DNA of 64,000 nucleotides from Symbiodinium natans. Its lineage: Eukaryota > Sar > Dinophyceae > Suessiales > Symbiodiniaceae. Location of the stretch: contig CAJNDS010000835.1 in the NCBI GenBank assembly GCA_905221605.1, forward strand, positions 622,001-686,000, written 5' to 3'. Under the pieces are notes generated by a model, which was given only the letters and a program-made list of their open reading frames with translations, was not told the origin of the DNA and made no database searches. Of this stretch, positions 57,977 through 64,000 are shown piece after piece. The translations under genes were made by a program, and so were the position numbers. Numbering within the stretch: position 1 is the stretch's first letter; each line of letters starts with the position of its first letter.

Positions 57977-60945
57977 AGGCAAAAACAAAAATAACACGCC
58001 CAAGAAACCGTACTTGGGTCTTCTGCCGGAGAAGTTGTCTGCGTTTCTGTTCTCCATCGATCGGGTAGATGATGAAATCGAACAGGCTGTGGATGAAGCA
58101 AAACAGGTGTAGCTGTACAATTCGCGCAAGTATACAAAGAATGGCTGGGCAAGCAGACCATTGGCGCATCGTCTTCAGCTAAACGAGCGAGGAAATATAA
58201 CACACGAAGCCTGACTCTGTCGATCGACATGCATTGCTGAAATGTAGTAGATCCACTAGGTTGAGTCAAGAGGATGTACTCATCAGTTGCCTTAGTAGAT
58301 CCTCCAGAATAATCAGGAAAACTACACGAGAGCACATCGCCAGGCAAGTCTTGCGTTAGACTGCATCCGAGCCGGACACCGTCAGACTCAATCCACGTCG
58401 GATGTCCTGTCACAGTCCCTGGCAACAGCTGAAACCTGCGTGCTTCATGCCCAAACGCATACTTGATTCCATGGTATAATTCCAGCAAGCGTGGATGCAC
58501 ACACGCTGGCACATTAGTCGTTGCTTGGAAAGCGTGTTGCACGCCGCGTCGATTAACGCGAAATGTATGCTGAACAATAGCGCAAGCCTGCGAGCAAAAG
58601 AAACCTAATCTTCCCTGTATCGCCAGTTCGCGCCAAGGGCAGCTCTCCACTAAAGGCTTTCTGCATAAATTGCACACGCCACGCAAATTACTATAATAAA
58701 TTGTATCTGCCGTCCACTCGCTACGAAACAAGCGAAGGAACTCTTCTTGAGAACGAGGCAAAGGTGTCGGAGTGCCATTAAGGGGCGGTAGTGCAAACTG
58801 CTGGTTTGCAGGCGACGTCATGAGTAATCGCCCCAAGCATTGTGAAGGAAGCCATGCGATGTCATCGTTCTCTGCGAACACAAAGTCATTCACTTGGATT
58901 TCAAAGGACGAACCTGGAAGCTTAGAGAAGCCAAACGCGATCTCCAAGAATAACCACAAACCATCCCAGCTTGGTCGCGGAAGAAACGGCACGACAACAG
59001 CTTGATCTAATCCATACTGCCCTATGATGAACAAACAATAACATAAATTGCCTTCGCGAACGGTAAGCTCAGGCACCGCCATGAAAAGTAGCGTCTTGAT
59101 TTCATCTCCGGGGACTGCCGCGAGGATGTTGATTCTTCTAGTCGCATTGTCAAACGCATCCTGCATCACTTCGAACGGAATCTCATTCGGAAGTAATCGC
59201 ATGATTGTGATACTACGATCCCACAATCGATATAATCTCATGACTCGAGGAGACGAACCGGGCGTGTAGATCACCGGCGACTCCTCGAATATAGGGAAGA
59301 AATTGGTACTGCCACCAATATAATCACCGAGCTGCATCACGCAATGCGGGCAGAGTCTCTCTGGGTGAAGTCGCTTGTGATCCTCGCAAATCCATGTATG
59401 ACAAAGAGAACACATCCGCCAGTGCGGAGAGGAGAGATTATAGTCACGCTTGCAGATAGCACATCTGACGACTGCATGCACGTCGATCGGGGAAGGCACC
59501 GTTTGGATTTCCAGCGGAGCAGGTCGTTGTCTGCAAAATATCCACATGAAAACATGAGACAGCGGCTCAGCAGCAAGCGATTCTGTATCTCGAAGAGTCG
59601 CACTGGATACCCCCACATTATTCAAAGCGATGAAGAAATTTTTTTGATTCCAGCGAATACCAAAAGTGTTTCGCTGATTCAGAAGTGGTCTGTGCCGACT
59701 TGCGGACCGATGTAGAACTGGTGCTATATCATCAAGACCGAAAGACCATGCAATATCTTCCAAGCCAATGTTGTCGATTCTGCAATAAGAGCGTTTAGCT
59801 GTACTGCTTTCTTCCACACCAATATATATTCCGCAAGTCTCGATAGGAATATGCACATTGAAGCATGCCATTCCCATTAGTGGAGCTTCAGACCGAAATC
59901 CAACCGTGTAAGTGCTTTCCTGTAAAAACACTGGAGTTGTATTCACGGTCCAACACAGGCGAGCATTGTAAGGAATTCTGGAGAACTGCGTAACCTGTGA
60001 CAAGTTCACGCAAATAGCTCTAGCAGACGTAAGAAGTCTTGTCATAGTGCGAAACGTTGCTCCATCGTCTGGCCACAATTGATTAACATGAACTGTTCGA
60101 TCCGTCCAGTTACTTGTACTTCTCACAACGGCCAGCAAAGACTTGCAAGTGCAAGCTAATGCTTTCAAAAACTGCACATTGAAATAGAAGGCCGGTAATT
60201 GTTCGATTATCTCCGCGCACGGCATTCCGTCTGTGGCACCACCTGTATAGTCTCCGAGGTGCTGGGTTTCTGAATATAAAAATAAATCACAGTCATTGTG
60301 ATTTACTTCGCCACTGAAATGTTCTTCTGAAACTTCTTGTATATCGTTGTGTATTTCTTGCGATATAGACTTCAGCAGCAAGAAACTTCGTCTGACTTGG
60401 TAAATTTCCCTTTCCCACATTCGTTTTGACTTCTGTGTGTCAACCGGAGATGGCATCGACATCTTCACTCCAAATCGCCAACACGCACTGATCTGCAACG
60501 CGATGTTGGTCCATACTCGCAAGCGCTTGGTTGCACGAGAAACATCTGATAGTGACTCGCTGCGGATGACACCATTGAAGACTCGCTGCCCGGACAACAT
60601 GCAATTGAGGGATACAAAGGGTGTCACATGGCTGGCCCTGAAGATAACGCTGTGAATATAGTGATTCCATGTACGTCCATCAATGTACATTGCGAACGGA
60701 TCTGGTAAGGCATCCCATAGTGTCGAATCCGTGACCATCTCTTGTATGAATTTCATCGTGATGTCGTGTATCTGTTCAATTCGACAGCAGACAACATACT
60801 GGGAAATTGCAAATCTTAGAGGATCCATATGATCTGTGTTGTCGAAACTGTCGGAACCCCCCAGGATGTCGCCGGTCTGCAGGCTCGAAGACACGCCGCA
60901 ACGTGTCTCGGTTTCTGTTAATCCAGCCGACCTGGCTTGAGACAA
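57977..60945 (-). CDS. Modular zinc-finger/F-box-like/SPRY-like protein with GG junctions
   Basis: About 990 codons. Copies of a motif end GG: GDILGG (25-30), GDYTGG (231-236), GDYIGG (540-545) and PDYSGG (877-882), each followed by Ser or Ala. They divide the protein into modules. The second begins with an F-box-like stretch (IIEQLPAFYF...ACTCKSLLAV), then a SPRY/B30.2-like region (about 340-450) and a Cys/His zinc-binding domain (C495-C535, CAICKRDYNL, MCSLCHTWICEDHKRLH, LCPHC). The third ends with a second zinc cluster (VCNLCRK...FFCSQAC, 757-788). There is no ATG at the 5' edge (first ATG about 60828, inside the first module), so an upstream exon is likely. The terminal TAA lies inside a CCT/GTAAGT donor, so the frame probably splices onward to 57922. 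Modules between GG motifs suggest a processed polyprotein. Functions of the individual modules are unknown. Confidence 0.55.
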
Positions 60946-60949
60946 TAAA

Positions 60950-61720
60950 GTCTACCCGTTTGAAGTACTAAAAAAAATCGATTGCAGTTCTTCATTAGAC
61001 GTTACTATACAGGTGAAACCACTACTATAAATATCAGCTAACTCATAACAAATATATATTTAACTACTGAACTAAGCCGCACTTCGAGCATGCAACACGT
61101 CCACGCTGCGAGCGTCATCGTCCTCCCATTCTCGATTGGCCTTTGTGCGAATGCAAACATTGTGTTAAATTAAAAGTTTAAACGCTTGCAAGGTAAAAGA
61201 CGAATTATAAATAAACATATTAGTTTTACGTAAAGAATGACTACAACTCGACTCAGTCTTTATTATCTTCACCAAGCAAAAACAAAGCATCTCTGAGTCT
61301 GCCTCCATGAATATGCATTCTGAAGGTTCATCTCGATGATCGCGGCCTCAGTACGCAATTGTTTACTAATATATGTTCTAAGATTCATATTCTTTTAGAA
61401 AACATGGTTTCGACGTGCATTATGTCTAGATTTTAAAAAAAGAAAGTCATTGTCATTTGTAAGATACTTGTCACATTGATTTAAACAGATATATATTGAA
61501 GGCTACTGGCTTGTGCACTACAAGCTTGTTTAAAGAAACATAAAATAATCGTGTTGGAAGTTCTTTATCTCGGAGAACATTAATCATGATTACTTGATGG
61601 AAACGATGCTGATATAAACTACACAATCCTGATTAAAAAAAAACAGGCACAGCGTCGTTCTGATTGATTGATGTCTTCTGAAGCTCGTGCATCATCGCAG
61701 ACCTTGTTCATCACTCTAAC
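60950..61720. other. AT-rich gap between exons
   Basis: About 770 bp of AT-rich sequence without a long frame. A - strand segment near 61630-61705 (VCDDARASEDINQSERR after an ACAAG acceptor-like site) may be a small exon. Otherwise nothing is recognised. Confidence 0.4.
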
Positions 61721-61725
61721 TTGAT

Positions 61726-61845
61726 TCATACTGGATTCTTGTCATTCCCACGTCCATCATGACAGACGAGTTGCTCCAAACCAGATCCAATAATGTCGCC
61801 GTCGTTGTTTCTCGGGGCATCATTATCGTCTTCATCCGCGAGATC
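61726..61845 (-). CDS. Acidic exon with GDIIGSG motif
   Basis: The acceptor GATAGCAG precedes DLADEDDNDAPRNNDGDIIG, then SGLEQLVCHDGRGNDKNPV and TGA. A GTATGA after NP may be a donor instead. GDIIGSG resembles the GDILGG junction at the start of the next large reading frame, so this could be part of the same polyprotein. Phase agrees with exon 61899-61976. Confidence 0.45.
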   Translation of the reverse strand, partial: DLADEDDNDAPRNNDGDIIGSGLEQLVCHDGRGNDKNPV

Positions 61846-61898
61846 CTGCTATCTTGTCGTGTGCTGTGCTTAAAACTTTTTTTAGTATATTTAAGAAC

Positions 61899-61976
61899 CT
61901 CGACGCGAAAGACGCGATCAGCCACCGCTGGATTAATGTAAACTTGGCGATCTTCAGGAGAAATGAAGAAAGGCGC
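61899..61976 (-). CDS. Exon of an unidentified protein
   Basis: The acceptor TTTCTGTCAG and a GAG/GTTCTT donor delimit exactly 26 codons, APFFISPEDRQVYINPAVAD then RVFRVE. The intron to the previous exon (61977-62035, 59 nt) starts with GC (AAG/GCGAGA), as is common in dinoflagellates. The intron to the next exon is 61846-61898 (53 nt). Family unknown. Confidence 0.55.
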
Positions 61977-62035
61977 CTGACAGAAATTCATAACATTTAT
62001 CTAATGTCTGCGATATTAGTCTGTGAAAATCTCGC

Positions 62036-62206
62036 CTTGAGGTCCGGGGCAAGAAACGCTCGTCTCCATGTGTGTCGGCGATGAGTCAAGTTCACGCTGT
62101 ATTCTTGGCCGATCACTTGAACCGCAATGAAATGGTTCATTGCAGCGATAATATACTTGCCTTCTCCTGAAATAATTCTGTCCGGAATCCACACCAAACT
62201 TTTCCT
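62036..62206 (-). CDS. Exon of an unidentified protein (GC donor)
   Basis: The open segment reads VWIPDRIISGEGKYIIAAMN, then HFIAVQVIGQEYSVNLTHRR and HTWRRAFLAPDLK, after an acceptor-like TAAGCTAAG. The donor is AAG/GCGAGA. The strand, phase and short intron join it to 61899-61976. There is no recognised domain; the alternating hydrophobic pattern suggests beta strands. Confidence 0.5.
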
Positions 62207-62251
62207 TAGCTTAAATGATTAAATGTTTTTTATTCTTCAGTGGGTGCTTTT

Positions 62252-62394
62252 TAGTTGAAGCGAAGACACTGGACTGGCCGCAGCATACTGTTGCCGTCTT
62301 GGAGAGCCGACAGAGGACCGTCGCGCTCGTACGTCGCTTTGATTCCGTGCGCACGAAAGCAGTTGATCAAGCATACATTCTCGAAGAATGTCTT
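62252..62394 (-). CDS. Exon of an unidentified protein
   Basis: The - strand segment reads KTFFENVCLINCFRAHGIKA, then TYERDGPLSALQDGNSMLRP and VQCLRFN before a stop. A clear acceptor was not fixed on its right side. Neighbouring - strand segments also look coding: about 62590-62675 (NVDIHSRQDVTPTTFGTTFL) and 62702-62787 (VAFLVDIVPVSLVQRLRAQR, acceptor CATTTGCAG). Together they suggest a multi-exon gene running right to left into the mobile element. Confidence 0.45.
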
Positions 62395-62799
62395 GCCTTA
62401 TGTTGTCAGATCTTTTTTTTATTCATTATACAGTACAAAAAAAAGAACATCAAGAACATCAAGTATTATTTAAAGGCTGCCCAGCTGCGCTGATGCTGTC
62501 GCACAACGCTATCTGACAGCACAACATCTGTAATTTAGATATTTTGTGTTGTGCTTATGCATATATGATATAAATATATTAGGCAAATAAGTGCCTCGAC
62601 GTCGACGCCGAGGAATGTTGTGCCGAACGTAGTAGGAGTTACGTCCTGTCTGCTATGGATGTCTACATTGTTATACAATTAAAAAACAAATGTATTCGTT
62701 TCTGAGACACTGAATCTGCTGAAGTCCTTTGCGCGCGAAGCCTTTGTACCAAGCTGACCGGGACAATGTCGACCAAGAATGCGACTCCTGCAAATGTAC

Positions 62800-63670
62800 A
62801 AATCAGATGCTTAATTATTACGAAGCCAGGCTACGTCGCCTTCGCCGTTGTGCATTGCTTTGTGCTGCGCATACGTGCGAATATCTGTTTCGCCACAGCA
62901 TCGCCTGAGAAAACTTATAGCATGACACGTTCAAAACAATCTAAATGAAATATATATTGCAGAAAAGGAGCAAAGACTCATTTCCAGATCACAGGTCAGG
63001 ATAGACTTCTTCTTGAGGCAAAACCCGATGGAGTTCCCTGCACGTACGAAGATCAAAACATTATACAAAGAGAGTAAATAGAAGCCAGGCCACACTCATC
63101 GCGGCCATCATACCAGTTGAAATTCTTGTCGTTTATGTCTGGATCCATCATATCGTCATGCCTTGCAGCATATAGTCGATAACATGTCATGCTTAAAGTT
63201 ATTTGAAATAGGTGACAAAGCTCAACACTATACAAGAATTTACGTTTTAAGACCTGCACGTCCAGAGAATGGCACAGTTTTCGTCCGCTGCATTTGACCT
63301 TAAAATTAAAACATGCATCCGTCAAACACATTAATATGGTCTAGAAGTATACTCAAGCCGTTACTCCATCTGGATCAACTTCTCGATGCTCTGGTTAACC
63401 ACATAGGTTGACCTTGGAGCATACTTCTAAAAAAAGTGACGGTGTATAAACTTCTAAGTTTAGTATATTAAGCAAGCTGCTGAAATAGACGCCAGTGATA
63501 AATGCCTGCAATCCTCGGCTGCTAGAAATTGCACTAGAAGCAAAAGTGTGCGCGCACAGCAAAGCAGTACAAACTAAGGTAGCAACTCCACGTTCAGAAG
63601 ACGCTGCGTCTGAACGAAATCATTTGCATGATACCTCGCAGATTTATTAACATATGATTGCCTTCATTTT
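62800..63670. other. AT-rich stretch with weak - strand exon signals
   Basis: The - strand segments at about 62820-62905 (GETDIRTYAQHKAMHNGEGD) and about 63085-63180 (AARHDDMMDPDINDKNFNWY) have protein-like composition but unclear boundaries. Nothing else is recognised. Confidence 0.35.
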
Positions 63671-63675
63671 TATTA

Positions 63676-63775
63676 TTATAAATCTGACAGCATATGTTCA
63701 AGATACGGTTGAAGGTCATCATGGACGTCAGCGCCGATGCCCTCGTGAACCGACATGATGTTCTTCTTGTGCGTC
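63676..63775 (-). CDS. Last exon of a gene entering from the right edge
   Basis: A strong polypyrimidine acceptor (CCTTTCTTTTGCAG) precedes THKKNIMSVHEGIGADVHDD, then LQPYLEHMLSDL and TAA. A consensus donor (TTAAG/GTAAGT) lies just upstream at about 63806-63812, so the short intron is well supported. The rest of the gene lies to the right of the window or in the poorly resolved 63.8-64.0 kb. Function unknown. Confidence 0.5.
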
Positions 63776-64000
63776 CTGCAAAAGAAAGGAATGGATAAAG
63801 AAACTTACCTTAACCAATTTAATCATGTATGTCACTCCTCGTCAGGCGTCCATCAGAATCGACGAACCCTATACAGAACATGACATGTCATTGTCGCAAA
63901 TCTGCAATATATTAATTGACGTAAGATGCCAACAGCTTCTTGCGCGACGACGGCGTCCGTCTTGCTGTGTCCTGATATAGTCTAAAGTTTGTATACACAA

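Noticed and set aside
59344-59715. 123-codon + strand frame
   Set aside because: It is antisense to the zinc-finger/SPRY-like protein, whose Cys/His pattern supports the other strand.
50643-60945. Giant-virus or bacterial operon origin of the large frames
   Set aside because: Short spliceosomal introns with host-type GC donors and lack of start codons at frame edges point to eukaryotic spliced genes; no capsid or packaging genes were seen.
1-64000. CRISPR arrays, rRNA genes, tRNA genes
   Set aside because: No regular spaced repeats of CRISPR type, no rRNA core sequences and no convincing tRNA cloverleaf were noticed by eye; a tRNAscan-SE run would be decisive for tRNAs.

Overview
The window looks like nuclear DNA of a dinoflagellate (inference). 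Four things support this: short telomere-type TTTAGGG/CCCTAAA runs scattered in both orientations, a protein built of 23-residue FNIP-type repeats (FNQSL...LP.SL.TL.FG), introns that often begin with GC instead of GT, and genes broken into small exons between repeat-rich, GC-rich introns. There is no bacterial operon structure and no sign of an organelle genome.

Two regions with different character meet near 44.9 kb. From 1 to about 44.9 kb the DNA is GC-rich and gene-poor. It holds telomere-like runs, poly-C/poly-G tracts, microsatellites and small inverted-repeat elements. All recognisable coding here is on the + strand: a WD40 gene matching the centriolar protein POC1 (11681-13106), an FNIP-repeat gene with a frameshift and a second repeat block downstream (17423-18789 and 19638-20102), and isolated exons of unidentified proteins near 13.5, 15.1, 24.7, 30.3, 31.5, 33.4, 35.9, 37.7 and 41.6 kb. 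In several cases the run just before an exon is CCCTAAA and the run just after it is TTTAGGG, so the two ends of an intron are inverted repeats of each other.

From about 45 kb to the right edge the DNA is AT-rich, lacks clean TTTAGGG arrays, and is densely coding on the - strand with short introns (about 50-95 nt where they can be placed). The core, read right to left from 60945 to 50643, appears to be one composite mobile element. First comes a modular protein of zinc-finger, F-box-like and SPRY-like segments separated by a recurring [G/P]D(Y/I)xGG(S/A) motif. A RecB/Cas4-like PD-(D/E)XK nuclease, a superfamily 3 helicase and a family-A-like (TV-Pol-like) polymerase domain follow. Last come a candidate cysteine protease, a C2H2 zinc finger and a DDE-type transposase-like domain. 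Introns can be placed that join the pieces in frame, and one in-frame TAG at 53434-53436 interrupts the polymerase region.

The combination of replication enzymes, transposase, protease and repeated GG junctions suggests a self-replicating transposon, or virus-derived element, expressed as a polyprotein. This is the most interesting content of the window. Exons of a RING-finger gene lie downstream (47.9-50.4 kb). Further - strand exons lie upstream (61.7-62.8 kb), and the 3' end of another gene enters from the right edge (63676-63775).
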